Shown here piece by piece: positions 43,409 through 51,403 of a stretch of DNA of 64,000 nt. How positions within the stretch are numbered: position 1 is the first letter of the stretch; every line of letters starts with the position of its first letter. The stretch covers positions 310,001 to 374,000 of the forward strand of contig NZ_CP081855.1 in assembly GCF_019797825.1 (NCBI RefSeq), in the 5' to 3' direction. The position numbers and the translations under genes are program-made. The notes below the pieces were generated by a model. It was not told where the DNA came from and did no database searches. It was given only the letters and a program-made list of their open reading frames with translations. Source of the stretch: Limosilactobacillus panis (lineage in GTDB: Bacteria > Bacillota > Bacilli > Lactobacillales > Lactobacillaceae).

Positions 43409-44050
43409 TTAGATTACGTTTTGCTGCCCGGTCACGCAGATGGGGAGAAGGGGGCAGTCGCTGCAGCGGGGATTGCGGGCCATACACCGGTAGCGACCCC
43501 AGAAAATCATGCTGTGGTGAGCATCCAGCCACTTTTCCTTAGGAACAGCCTCACGTAATCGTTTTTCAATCGCCAGAACGGTAGCCTTGGGTGGGACCAT
43601 TGCCAGCCGGCGAGCCACCCGGCTGACGTGGGTGTCGACCGGGAAGGCGGGGATGGCAAAGCACTCGGCCATCACGACGTTGGCCACCTTGCGTCCGACC
43701 CCGGGTAGGGAGGTCAGCTCCTTCAGGGTCCGAGGAACCCGGCCATTGAAGGAGCTGACCAGCTTCCGTGAACAGTTGACTAGGTACTTAGCCTTGTTGT
43801 GGTAGAGACCTAGCCGTTTAATGTAGGGTTCAACGTCATCCGGTTCGGCAGCTGCCAGGTCCTGGGGAGTTGGAAAGCGGTCAAACAGGGCCGGTGTCAG
43901 CTTGTTGACGGACTGGTCGGTTGACTGGGCACTAAGGATGACGGCCAAAAGGAAGTGAAAGTGGGTGTCGGCATAGAGGGTGGTTCCGGCAGCAGGGTAC
44001 TCGTGCCGCATTGTCTTAATAGCGTCATAAATTTCTTGATTGTTAAGCAT
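43409..44050 (-). CDS. nth: Endonuclease III (base-excision repair glycosylase/lyase)
   Basis: 213 residues. Helix-hairpin-helix LPGVGRKVANVV with the catalytic Lys, PVDTHVSRVARRL with the catalytic Asp, and the iron-sulfur loop C-x6-C-x2-C-x5-C (CMARNPRCSDCPLLPIC). Removes oxidised pyrimidines from DNA. Length is normal. Single gene on the minus strand, upstream region shared with the permease gene. Confidence 0.95.
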   Translation of the reverse strand: MLNNQEIYDAIKTMRHEYPAAGTTLYADTHFHFLLAVILSAQSTDQSVNKLTPALFDRFPTPQDLAAAEPDDVEPYIKRLGLYHNKAKYLVNCSRKLVSSFNGRVPRTLKELTSLPGVGRKVANVVMAECFAIPAFPVDTHVSRVARRLAMVPPKATVLAIEKRLREAVPKEKWLDAHHSMIFWGRYRCMARNPRCSDCPLLPICVTGQQNVI

Positions 44051-44319
44051 TAAGCATCACTCCAAACGAACTAATTAATTCCAGTTTACCCCTCAAATTA
44101 GTGAATTATTAGTACCTTTTTCAATAAAAAATTAATTTTTATTCATTAGGGCCTGGTTGCCGGTCTGTCGGGCTTCCCTGAAATATCATCCGGCCCCTGC
44201 TATCAAGCGAAAAGGCTTACAAATAAAATTAATATTTGACCACGGGAAGAACGGTTGGTAAAATAAATTAAAGTTTTTATTATAATTCTAATATATTTCT
44301 AATTAAAGGAGGAAGAGTT

Positions 44320-45753
44320 ATGAGTTTTTGGAAAACAATCACGCGAAAAGAGGACCCGCGCGTTTATGAAAATAAAGATGGCCATTTAGTGCGATCATTA
44401 AAAGTTCGGGACTTCCTCGCCCTCGGTGTGGGGACGATTGTATCGGCTTCCATTTTTACTCTTCCTGGTGAAGTGGCAGCGATGCATACGGGGCCAGCGG
44501 TAGCTATCTCATTCGTCATTGCTGCCGTTGTTGCCGGTCTGGTGGCATTTGCCTACGCTGAAATGGCGGCGGCCATGCCATTTGCCGGGTCGGCGTATTC
44601 TTGGATTAACGTTGTCTTTGGAGAGTTCTTCGGCTGGATCGCCGGATGGGCTCTGCTAGCAGAATATTTTATTGCCTTAGCCTTCGTTGGGGCCGGGCTC
44701 TCGGCTAATTTACGGGCCCTGCTCGCCCCGGCGGGAATCAAGCTACCGGCGTCTTTATCCAACGCCTTTGGGACCAAAGGTGGGGTCGTTGACCTGATCT
44801 CAGTTATTGTCATCGCCCTGGTGGCAATCCTGATTGCCCACGGGGCTTCTAAGGCCGCCCGGGTGGAGACCCTCTTGGTTTGTTTGAAGGTCTTCGCCAT
44901 CCTGCTCTTTGTTGTTGTGGGATTGACAGCTATTAAGACCAGCAACTACGTACCATTTATCCCGAAGTACCACGAAATGGCTAACGGTCCGTTTGGTGGC
45001 TGGCAAGGAATTTATGCTGGGGTTTCGATGATTTTCCTGTCCTACATCGGTTTTGATTCCATTGCTGCTAACTCGGCGGAAGCCATCAACCCACAAAAGA
45101 CGATGCCACGGGGGATTCTTGGTTCCCTGCTGATTGCCGTGGTTCTCTTCGTTTCCGTTGCCATGGTTTTAATGGGGGTTCTCCCTTACAGTAAGTACGC
45201 TAACAGTGCCGAACCAATTGGGTTAGCGCTGCGGGCCGCTGGTCACGGTGGCGTGGCCGTGGTTGTTCAGTCAATCGCCGTTGTGGGGATGTTCACCGCT
45301 CTGATTGGGATGAGTCTGGCTGGTTCCCGATTGATTTACTCATTCGGCCGTGACGGGATGTTGCCGAAGTGGATTGGTAAGCTGGATAAGGCGGGTCGGC
45401 CAAACCGAGCCCTCTGGACACTGACGATTGTGGCCATTGTGATTGCTGCCTTCTTCCCATTTGCCTTCTTATCTCAACTAGTTTCCGCTGGGACACTGAT
45501 TGCCTTCATGTTTGTGTCCCTAGGAATTTACGCCCTGCGGAAGCGGGAAGGTAAGGACATTGCGGACCCGTCCTTTAAGATGCCGTTCTACCCGGTAATG
45601 CCAGCGCTGGCCTTTTTGGCAGCCTTGTTGGTGTTCATGGGGCTGGATTACCAGGCCAAGCTATATGCCGGAATTTGGTTCGTTTTTGGGCTAGTCATTT
45701 ACTTTAGTTACGGCGTTCGACACTCATTCTTAGCAAAGAAAAATAAGGATTAA
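44320..45753 (+). CDS. APC-family amino-acid permease (CAT-like)
   Basis: 477 residues, 12 or more membrane spans. N-terminal LGVGTIVSASIFTLPG is the substrate-loop motif of helix 1; FIGFDSIAANSAEAINPQKTMP-like segment (YIGFDSIAANSAEAINP) and the length fit the cationic amino-acid transporter/YfnA group. TATAAT near 44278 and AAAGGAGG before ATG 44320. No leader peptide or T-box was seen upstream. Substrate unknown. Confidence 0.85.
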   Translation: MSFWKTITRKEDPRVYENKDGHLVRSLKVRDFLALGVGTIVSASIFTLPGEVAAMHTGPAVAISFVIAAVVAGLVAFAYAEMAAAMPFAGSAYSWINVVFGEFFGWIAGWALLAEYFIALAFVGAGLSANLRALLAPAGIKLPASLSNAFGTKGGVVDLISVIVIALVAILIAHGASKAARVETLLVCLKVFAILLFVVVGLTAIKTSNYVPFIPKYHEMANGPFGGWQGIYAGVSMIFLSYIGFDSIAANSAEAINPQKTMPRGILGSLLIAVVLFVSVAMVLMGVLPYSKYANSAEPIGLALRAAGHGGVAVVVQSIAVVGMFTALIGMSLAGSRLIYSFGRDGMLPKWIGKLDKAGRPNRALWTLTIVAIVIAAFFPFAFLSQLVSAGTLIAFMFVSLGIYALRKREGKDIADPSFKMPFYPVMPALAFLAALLVFMGLDYQAKLYAGIWFVFGLVIYFSYGVRHSFLAKKNKD

Positions 45754-45772
45754 ACGTTGTTAGATAAGCGCG

Positions 45773-45818
45773 AAGCGAGGCTGAGAAAAAACTATATTTT
45801 CCCAGTTTCGCTTTTTTT
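45773..45818 (+). terminator. Terminator of the amino-acid permease gene
   Basis: AAGCGAGGCTGAGAAAA pairs with TTTTCCCAGTTTCGCTT, followed by T residues. Confidence 0.8.
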
Positions 45819-45863
45819 ATGGCCGCCTTGCCTTGGCTGATTAACCTCGGTTATAATTTAAGT

Positions 45864-45936
45864 GCCGTCTTAGCTCAGATAGGTAGAGCACATCCATGGT
45901 AAGGGTGACACGGCAGTTCAACTCTGCCAGACGGCT
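45864..45936 (+). tRNA. tRNA-Thr (anticodon GGT)
   Basis: 73 nt cloverleaf: acceptor GCCGTCT/AGACGGC (seven pairs), D arm GCTC/GAGC, anticodon arm CATCC/GGGTG with loop ATGGTAA, T arm GGCAG-TTCAACT-CTGCC, discriminator T, CCA not encoded. Promoter TTGCCT-18-TATAAT at 45828-45857. Confidence 0.9.
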
Positions 45937-45992
45937 TTAACAAAAGAAGGTTACTTTTGGATCACCAGGCAGCTCTTGGCTCATAAACACAA

Positions 45993-46034
45993 ACACTCGG
46001 ATTGTCTCCAGAAAGGGGGAGACAGTCCGAGTGT
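45993..46034. terminator. Bidirectional terminator between tRNA-Thr and the esterase gene
   Basis: ACACTCGGATTGTCTCC and GGAGACAGTCCGAGTGT: a perfect hairpin with 17-nt arms. It serves the minus-strand esterase pseudogene and possibly the tRNA transcript. Confidence 0.8.
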
Positions 46035-46088
46035 TACTATTTATACTTCTTGTTGCTAACGATATTACAATAAGTTACTTACTGGTCC

Positions 46089-46944
46089 TTATTGCAAGTG
46101 CTCTTGAAGAAACTTACCAACAATGTCGAAAACCTGTGGTTGCAGGAACTTAGCATCCATGTGATTGGCGCCCTTGATTTCGTAAAGATCGGCCGGGATG
46201 CCCTTTGCAACGAGGGTGTTGTACAGCTTTTCACTATCTTTGATTGGGACAACGACATCGTCCGTCCCGTGGAGAATCAGGAAAGGAACCGTCTTGGAAT
46301 CAATGTAACTAAGCGGGTTGGCCGCGGCATCAAGTTCCGGTGCCTCTTCAGGTTCTGCTCCCAGCAGGTTGCGGTAGACAAAGTCAAAGTCGTCACTTGC
46401 GCTGCCTTCCTTGGAGGACAAGGGGTCGACAACTCCGTAGAACGGAACGGCCACCTGGACCGCACTTGAGTAATCGGGGTTATTTCCCTTATCAAACTTC
46501 TTAAGACCGTTGGTGACACCGAGCATGCTTGCCAGATGGCCACCCGCTGACTCGCCCATTGCGACGAAGCGGTCAGGGTCCGCCTGGAAACGATCGGCAT
46601 TGGCCCGCATAAAACGGATGGCTGCCTTGGCGTCTTCCAGTTGGCCGGGGAACTGAACCTTGTTGCTATCACGATACTCGACCCCCTACCACGATGTAGC
46701 CTTGGCGAGCGAAATCGGCCAGGTTTGGCAAATGAACGTTATGGTCGACGTCCATCCACCCACCACCGGCGAACCAAAAGATAACCGGATAACGCTTGCC
46801 ATCATCATTTTGGAAGTGACGGATAACCGATAGTTTCAGGTCACGAGTGGTCTTGCCGAGCCAGCCGGGAACCTGGGTGTAGGTGATGTCAGAGTCAAGC
46901 CAGAGGCCATCACGAACCTGTGGAACATCAATTGTTTTTTTCAT
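46089..46944 (-). pseudogene. Alpha/beta-hydrolase (carboxylesterase), frameshifted
   Basis: Start ATG 46944 with AAGGAG upstream. The first 88 or so residues (with oxyanion-type FAGGGWMD) are in one frame; the rest, from GVEYRDSNKVQFPGQ through the nucleophile motif GESAGGH, the Asp in HGTDDVVVPI and the His in GANHMDAKF, is in another. The break is an extra G in a run of five near 46683-46687, after TyrIleValVal. Intact length would be about 284 residues. A single homopolymer error would restore the gene. Confidence 0.85.
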
Positions 46945-47149
46945 AAATTAAAGACTCCTTATAAACTTGTTCCTACGCTTTCAGTATCACATAGGTTGTC
47001 TAAAGAATAAAGGACTCATAATTATTTGGCAAGACAATCTATCGGTATTTGCTTAGTGGGGCTTAGACAGGTCATATTATAATGGTCAAGTCAGTAATTT
47101 TAAGAACTCGCGGCAGAATTGATTGCTTATACTTTTATAAAAAGGGCAA

Positions 47150-47237
47150 TTGAGAATAAAACCTTATATCGAGATATCACTAGGTAGCTCTAGTGAAATG
47201 GGAGGACGCTGATATAAGGGTGTTTCTCTTTTTGTTT
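47150..47237 (+). ncRNA. Candidate small RNA (unit 0 of the 47-48 kb array)
   Basis: Plus-strand hairpins CCTTATATC/GATATAAGG (outer) and TCACTAG/CTAGTGA (inner) followed by GTGTTTCTCTTTTT. The inner loop contains GGTAGCTCT, which is also the loop of the antitoxin RNA of unit 1 (GAGGTAGCTCTCC). No matching toxin peptide was found beside it. 46945-47149 contains only AT-rich promoter-like sequence. Confidence 0.4.
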
Positions 47238-47250
47238 TTCACGGTTTTTT

Positions 47251-47288
47251 AAAAAGCGCCCCAGTCCCGATAAGGAGGACGGAGCGCT
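47251..47288 (-). terminator. Terminator of toxin peptide gene 1
   Basis: On the minus strand AGCGCTCCGTCC...GGGACTGGGGCGCT folds into a GC-rich hairpin followed by TTTTT. The same element recurs after units 2 (47723-47762) and 3 (48091-48132). Confidence 0.75.
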
Positions 47289-47295
47289 AGGGTCA

Positions 47296-47373
47296 CTACC
47301 CGAGCAACCGCTTAATTAGGCGTTTAACGTGCTTACTGGGCACAATCAGGATTATAAGGAACCAATGTCCCAC
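47296..47373 (-). CDS. Candidate type I toxin peptide 1 (25 aa)
   Basis: GTG start at 47373, 6 nt after GGGAGG; stop TAG at 47298. Hydrophobic first half (HWFLIILIVP) and basic second half (KHVKRLIKRLL). The ribosome-binding site lies in GGAG-GTGA-CUCC, a small hairpin with a GNRA-type loop kept in unit 2; an upstream CTCCCATT can also pair with AATGGGAG. Size, composition and hidden ribosome-binding site fit a membrane-active type I toxin. I do not recognise a named family. A divergent RNA repeats 15 nt of this ORF (47345-47359). Confidence 0.55.
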   Translation of the reverse strand: MGHWFLIILIVPSKHVKRLIKRLLG

Positions 47374-47435
47374 AGGAGTCACCTCCCATTGCACATGGTT
47401 TAAATGGGAGCTGCCCACCCGATGTGCAATGTTAA

Positions 47436-47463
47436 TTGTACCATGCCTTAAATGTGGTATAAT
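47436..47463 (+). promoter_or_regulatory. Overlapping divergent promoters of unit 1
   Basis: Plus strand: TTGTAC, 16 nt, TATAAT. The same segment on the minus strand reads TTATAC, 16 nt, TACAAT and would drive the toxin mRNA. The layout is repeated in unit 2. Confidence 0.55.
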
Positions 47464-47469
47464 ACATAT

Positions 47470-47558
47470 ATCAGGATTATAAGGCCGGTGTGCAAAATGA
47501 TAGTGAGGTAGCTCTCCACTATCGAACCGGTTGGGGCGCTTAATAGGCGTCCCTTTTT
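47470..47558 (+). ncRNA. Candidate antitoxin RNA 1
   Basis: Begins about 7 nt after TATAAT with ATCAGGATTATAAGG, a 15-nt copy of plus-strand 47345-47359 and so a perfect complement of the toxin 1 mRNA (codons about 5-10). Then the common GGTGTGCAAAATG, a hairpin GATAGTG/CACTATC, and a terminator GGGGCGC/GCGTCCC with TTTTTA (47533-47558). Confidence 0.5.
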
Positions 47559-47722
47559 ATTAGCGAAAAAGACGGTGAACAGAACGTTCATCATCGGCCT
47601 TGCCCGTTAGTGAGAAATAGTTTTCCCACAGCTTTAATTTTTAATGCTTTTCGACCATGAATAAGAGTGCTCTAAACGCTGATATAAGGGCGTTCATTTT
47701 TTTCTACGATTTCTACAGTTCC

Positions 47723-47762
47723 TAAAAAGCGCCCCAACCCCAATAAGGGGGATGGAAGCGCT
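47723..47762 (-). terminator. Terminator of toxin peptide gene 2
   Basis: Minus strand: AGCGCTTCCATCCCCCTTA...GGGGTTGGGGCGCT-type hairpin and TTTTT, homologous to the unit 1 terminator with paired differences. Confidence 0.65.
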
Positions 47763-47769
47763 AGGGTCA

Positions 47770-47844
47770 CTACCTGAGCAACCGCTTAATTAGGCGTTTA
47801 ACGTGCTTACTGGGCACAATCAAGAGAATTACACACCAATGCAA
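47770..47844 (-). CDS. Candidate type I toxin peptide 2 (24 aa)
   Basis: TTG start at 47844 with GGAGGTGA 5-6 nt upstream; stop TAG at 47772. N-terminal half HWCVILLIVP differs from unit 1, while the basic half SKHVKRLIKRLL is identical. The GGAG-GTGA-CUCC hairpin over the ribosome-binding site is conserved. Its own antitoxin RNA shares 15 nt with 47819-47833. Confidence 0.55.
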   Translation of the reverse strand: MHWCVILLIVPSKHVKRLIKRLLR

Positions 47845-47905
47845 GGGAGTCACCTCCAAATTTGCGCTTAGTAATAGCTGATTAGACTCTCGGTGCGCTT
47901 ATTAA

Positions 47906-47933
47906 TTGTTTCATACTGAATTAATGGTATAAT
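47906..47933 (+). promoter_or_regulatory. Overlapping divergent promoters of unit 2
   Basis: Plus strand TTGTTT, 16 nt, TATAAT; minus strand TTATAC, 16 nt, AACAAT. Same geometry as unit 1. Confidence 0.5.
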
Positions 47934-47939
47934 ATTTGT

Positions 47940-48027
47940 ATCAAGAGAATTACATCGGTGTGCAAAATGGCTTCAGTTGATTACTTGAGCCGAACCGGTT
48001 GGGGCGCTTAATAGGCGTCCTTTTTTG
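47940..48027 (+). ncRNA. Candidate antitoxin RNA 2
   Basis: Begins with ATCAAGAGAATTACA, a 15-nt copy of plus-strand 47819-47833 inside toxin gene 2, different from the corresponding 15 nt of unit 1. Then the common CGGTGTGCAAAATG, a unit-specific hairpin, and the same GGGGCGC/GGCGTCC terminator with TTTTTTG. Confidence 0.5.
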
Positions 48028-48135
48028 TTTAATATGAAATCTAAAACTGGGTGTTCGCTTGTGCATCGACATTATCATTGAATTTCTCAACAGAAAAAGC
48101 ACCCCAGTCCCGGTAAAGTGGACGGAGCGCTAAGA

Positions 48136-48216
48136 TTACAACTTGAGCAACCACTTGATTAGGCATTTAACGTGCTTAATGGGCATTATAAAGATGAATG
48201 ACCAAAAATATCTCAT
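48136..48216 (-). CDS. Diverged third peptide of the array (26 aa)
   Basis: ATG at 48216, stop TAA at 48138. MRYFWSFIFIMPIKHVKCLI keeps the layout of peptides 1 and 2 (aromatic/aliphatic half, Pro, KHVK-x-LIK-x-LL). No GGAGG ribosome-binding site and no antitoxin promoter or repeated 15-mer were found next to it. It may be a decayed copy or depend on the other units. Confidence 0.35.
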   Translation of the reverse strand: MRYFWSFIFIMPIKHVKCLIKWLLKL

Positions 48217-48321
48217 GATGTTTTACCATCTTATTGCACATTTTTGGAGCACTCAATGGCGGAAATTAGTTTTATGCGGAGCCGTTGAATATGAATAATA
48301 CTAATAAGGAACGTGAGATAA

Positions 48322-49287
48322 ATGGCAGAACCACTGTTTTTGAAACCAGTTTTTCATGAAAAAATTTGGGGTGGCCGGCGCTTGGCCACCGATTTTAACT
48401 ACGACCTTCCTGAAGGAACAATTGGTGAATGTTGGGCAATTTCTGGCCACCCTCACGGTCCTAATGAGATTGAGAATGGCGAGTTTAAAGGCCAGCTCCT
48501 TCCGGACGTCTATGCTCAACACCCGGAGGTCTTTGGCAATCCCAAGTCACCAGTATTTCCACTGCTGACCAAGATTCTGGATGCGGAAGCCAGCCTTTCC
48601 GTTCAGGTGCACCCCGACAACGCTTACGCGGAGAAGCATGAGCACGAACTGGGCAAGACCGAGTGCTGGTACATCATTCACGCCGACGCGGGCGCCTACT
48701 TAACCTATGGCCATACCGCTAAGACTCGAGAAGAGCTCAAAGAAATGATTGAAAAGCATGAGTGGGGGAAGCTTTTCGGCAAGAAGCCGGTTAATACCGG
48801 GGACTTTGTATACGTCCCGTCCGGTACCATTCACGCCCTCAACAAGGGAATCATGGCCTTAGAGACCCAGCAAAGCTCTGACACGACGTACCGGATCTAT
48901 GACTACGACCGGGTAGACAAGAAGACCGGCAAGAAGCGGGCCCTCCACCTCAAGCAGTCAATAGATGTCACCACCGTACCGTTCAAGGAACCGCAACTCA
49001 ATAGCACGGTGGAAAAGGTGGGCGATTCGGTCGTTACGACCCTGATTACCCAACCAGATTCACCGTTCTTCAGTGTTTACAAGTGGGAGATCAATGGTCA
49101 CCTTACCTGGCAGCACGAACATGGTCCATATACCCTGATGTCGATTATTGACGGTCAGGGGACTTTAACCGTGGACGGTAAGGAATACGAGCTGAAGAAG
49201 GGAACCCACCTGATTATCCCGGCAACCGTTAAGGAGTGGTCAATGGACGGCAAGATGCTGGTCATTGCCTCGGAATCAGTTGAATAG
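48322..49287 (+). CDS. manA: Mannose-6-phosphate isomerase, class I
   Basis: 321 residues. Cupin-type zinc enzyme converting mannose-6-P to fructose-6-P. Zinc ligands in SVQVHPDNAYA (Gln, His) and the later Glu/His pair (KTECW; PSGTIHALN), with active-site TYRIYDYDRVD. AAGGAACG precedes ATG 48322. Length and motif order are normal for Firmicute ManA. Single-gene unit next to the peptide array. Confidence 0.95.
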   Translation: MAEPLFLKPVFHEKIWGGRRLATDFNYDLPEGTIGECWAISGHPHGPNEIENGEFKGQLLPDVYAQHPEVFGNPKSPVFPLLTKILDAEASLSVQVHPDNAYAEKHEHELGKTECWYIIHADAGAYLTYGHTAKTREELKEMIEKHEWGKLFGKKPVNTGDFVYVPSGTIHALNKGIMALETQQSSDTTYRIYDYDRVDKKTGKKRALHLKQSIDVTTVPFKEPQLNSTVEKVGDSVVTTLITQPDSPFFSVYKWEINGHLTWQHEHGPYTLMSIIDGQGTLTVDGKEYELKKGTHLIIPATVKEWSMDGKMLVIASESVE

Positions 49288-49336
49288 TTTTTAACATTTT
49301 AGGTAATTGAAGAAGAACCTCCATTAAGAAAATTAG

Positions 49337-49367
49337 ACCTCCAGTCCGGCCTGGCCGTTCTGGAGGT
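49337..49367 (+). terminator. Probable terminator of manA
   Basis: ACCTCCAG and CTGGAGGT form an eight-pair stem, with a short TATTTG tail rather than a clean T run. Confidence 0.5.
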
Positions 49368-49401
49368 TATTTGTATACTCTGCTGATGTTGAGAGAAGGC
49401 A

Positions 49402-49487
49402 GGTAACGAGGCGTCTTGAAGATGAGCGCGGAGCAACGAGGCGTGGTCGGTCAGTAGCCGGCTGTAATTCCGGCAGGATTCGTTACC
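49402..49487. other. Structured 86-nt element bounded by GGTAACGA/TCGTTACC
   Basis: An eight-base perfect inverted repeat closes an 86-nt segment that contains an inner hairpin GCCGG-CTGTAATT-CCGGC and GAGCGCGGAGCAACGAGG. It resembles a closed cloverleaf-like RNA but lacks tRNA T-loop and D-arm consensus. No gene overlaps it. Function unknown; shares short GC-rich words with 42144-42341. Confidence 0.35.
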
Positions 49488-49524
49488 ATTTCTGGTGTTT
49501 AATTTGTTAAGAACTGTTAGGGTG

Positions 49525-49576
49525 TAAAAAAATAACTAAGACTAATGCTTATACTTTAGCTTTCGCATAGTCTTAG
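49525..49576 (-). terminator. Hairpin terminator after the degenerate fragment
   Basis: Minus strand CTAAGACTATGC and GCATTAGTCTTAG arms, then TTATTTTTTT. Confidence 0.7.
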
Positions 49577-49737
49577 TCTTGGTTATATTTTACAAGACGA
49601 TACATTGTTCTAATCAGGCGCTGCATCGTAGGAATAGCAATCTTCTTAGTTCCAGGTTCAGAAGGTTGCCTTTTCCTTTTCCCAGCTTCATTTTGGTTTA
49701 AATTTAAAAAACGAGAAATGGCCTGATCCCGTCTTTC
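49573..49737 (-). pseudogene. C-terminal remnant of an unidentified protein (possibly transposase)
   Basis: An open stretch of 54 codons without start, ending in a basic tail (GKRKRQPSEPGTKKI, then QRLIRTMYRLVKYNQD) and followed by its own terminator. Upstream sequence (49741-49800) reads YYTFHPMKDGLFSKK in another frame, suggesting a frameshifted or truncated longer gene. The basic composition fits a mobile-element protein, but I cannot name the family. Confidence 0.4.
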
Positions 49738-49897
49738 TTAGAGAAAAGCCCATCTTTCATAGGATGAAAAGTGTAATAATCCACGTTTTTAACTAATCTC
49801 TTTCTGATAGGTATCGTTTCTGTTATAGTTCACAACGGGGTGGACAGCAGCACCGATTAGGGTAAAATAGGGATAAATTCAACTGGAGGAGAAAGCA

Positions 49898-50419
49898 ATG
49901 CAAAAGTACACACGTCAGGCCAAGCCGGCCGACTTATCCCGGATAATGTCAATTATTCAAGATGCCAAGAGCCAGCTGAAGGCCGCTGGTAGTTCCCAGT
50001 GGCAGGGGGACTATCCTGCTGAAGACGATATTGCCACGGATATCAAGGAGGGACACGGCTTTGTCTTCATCAACGGGCAGGAAATTGCTGGTTATGCGGC
50101 GGTGATCGTGGGGGCCGAGCCAACCTACCAGAAAATTGACGGGGCATGGCAAAATGACCAGGCCCCTTATGCCACGATCCACCGCATCTGCTTTAGTTCC
50201 GCATACCAGGGGGAAGGGCTGGCGAAGATCTTCATGGCCGACCTCTTAAGCCTGCAGGTTGCCCAGGGGATCATCAATTTCCGAATCGATACGTCGAAGT
50301 ATAACCAGCCGATGCAAGCCGTTGCCAAGCGTAGCGGTTTTGTTTACCGGGGGATTATCCAGGTCACTGAAGACAAGGAGAACCCTGAACGATTAGCCTA
50401 TGAATTGAATTTAAAGTAA
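49898..50419 (+). CDS. GNAT-family N-acetyltransferase
   Basis: 173 residues. The acetyl-CoA binding motif is visible as ATIHRICFSSAYQGEGLAK (motif A, with QGEGLA in place of Q/RxxGxG/A), preceded by FINGQEIAGYAAV and followed by FRIDTSKYNQPMQAVAKRSGF. Substrate unknown. Ribosome-binding site GGAGGAG 9 nt before ATG 49898. Single-gene unit. Confidence 0.85.
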   Translation: MQKYTRQAKPADLSRIMSIIQDAKSQLKAAGSSQWQGDYPAEDDIATDIKEGHGFVFINGQEIAGYAAVIVGAEPTYQKIDGAWQNDQAPYATIHRICFSSAYQGEGLAKIFMADLLSLQVAQGIINFRIDTSKYNQPMQAVAKRSGFVYRGIIQVTEDKENPERLAYELNLK

Positions 50420-50421
50420 GA

Positions 50422-50463
50422 AAATACGAAGCGCGGGAAAGGGCCCCGGGCTTCGCATTTTTT
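50422..50463. terminator. Terminator between the acetyltransferase and the SDR pseudogene
   Basis: AATACGAAGCGCGGG and CCCCGGGCTTCGCATT form a GC-rich hairpin with T runs on the plus-strand side; it can serve both convergent genes. Confidence 0.75.
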
Positions 50464-50465
50464 AT

Positions 50466-51264
50466 TTATGGTCGTTGGCCGAGGCCACCTTCTAATGTGA
50501 TGGTCTCTCCCGTCATGTATTTAAAATCGGGTGAGGCCAGTTGGACGCAAACCCGGCCGATTTCCTTTTCGGCATCCCCAAAGTGGCCCATCGGGGGAAC
50601 GTGGACGTTAGCCTTAAAGGCATCCGGAAAGGCGGCCTTAAACTGTTCCAGTTTGGCAGTCCAGGCGAGCGGGCAGACGATGTTGACGTTCACCCCGTCC
50701 TTGGCCCATTCAGTGGCGGCCACCCGGCTCATTCCCCGAATCCCCTCCTTTGCGGCGGCGTAGGCACACTGGCCATAGTTGCCGAAGAGGCCGGCACCGG
50801 AGGCAAAGTTGATTACTGAACCGCCGTTTTCCTTCAAGTATGGGTAACAGGCCTGCATGTAGTAGAAAGCCGCGTACAAGCCGGAATAAATTGCCAGGTC
50901 AAACTGGTCCTTGGTGTGGTCCGCTAACGTGACGCCGGAAGCGGACGCCTGGGCATTGTTGATCAATACGTCAAGGCGGCCGAACTTGGCAATTGCCTTA
51001 TTATAACGACGTCTTTGACCACGGCCTGGTTATCAGCCTGGGGGTTAATGTCTGCCGGTACTGCCAGTACCTCAATTTCGTAGTTCTTCTCTAACTCGTC
51101 CTTAGCAGCGGCGAGTTTGTTTTCGTTACGACCGGTACCAGGTTAGCTCCCTCCTTAGCGTAGGCGGTGGCGATTCCGTAGCCAATCGATCCACAGCGAC
51201 CGTCACTCAAAACGGCCCGCCCAGCACCAGTAATCAGAGCTACTTTTCCCTTTAGAAAGCCCAT
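50466..51264 (-). pseudogene. Short-chain dehydrogenase/reductase, frameshifted twice
   Basis: Start ATG 51264 with GGAGGA upstream. N-terminal KVALITGAGRAV and GYGIATAYAKEGANL are followed by a shift near 51139 (expected TGRNENKLAAAKDELE lies in another frame), and a second shift near 51005 (expected VVNKAIAKFGRLDVLINNA). The C-terminal half (from SASGVTLADHTKDQF, with catalytic AYAAAKEG replacing the usual YxxxK spacing) is intact to residue GGLGQRP. Intact length about 265 residues. Resembles 3-oxoacyl-ACP reductase-like oxidoreductases. Confidence 0.8.
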
Positions 51265-51362
51265 GTTGTTTCCTCCTTAAATAATTGGTCTCTGTAGATT
51301 GAGTTTATCATGTCCCAAACTAACGACTGGTATAGGTAAAATCATCTTAATAAAAAAATAAT

Positions 51363-51400
51363 AAAGCAGTCGCCGAATGCTTGAACCAGCGACTGCTTTA
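51363..51400. terminator. Terminator of the ClC gene
   Basis: AAAGCAGTCGC and GCGACTGCTTT pair perfectly just after the ancestral ClC stop codon on the minus strand. Confidence 0.75.
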
Positions 51401-51403
51401 CCA

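Noticed and set aside
47345..47954. Short direct repeats resembling a CRISPR or tracrRNA locus
   Set aside because: Only two copies per unit, no regular spacers, no cas genes; the repeats fit mRNA/antisense pairing.
49402..49487. tRNA gene
   Set aside because: Acceptor-like closure is present but D-arm, anticodon arm and T-loop consensus are absent.
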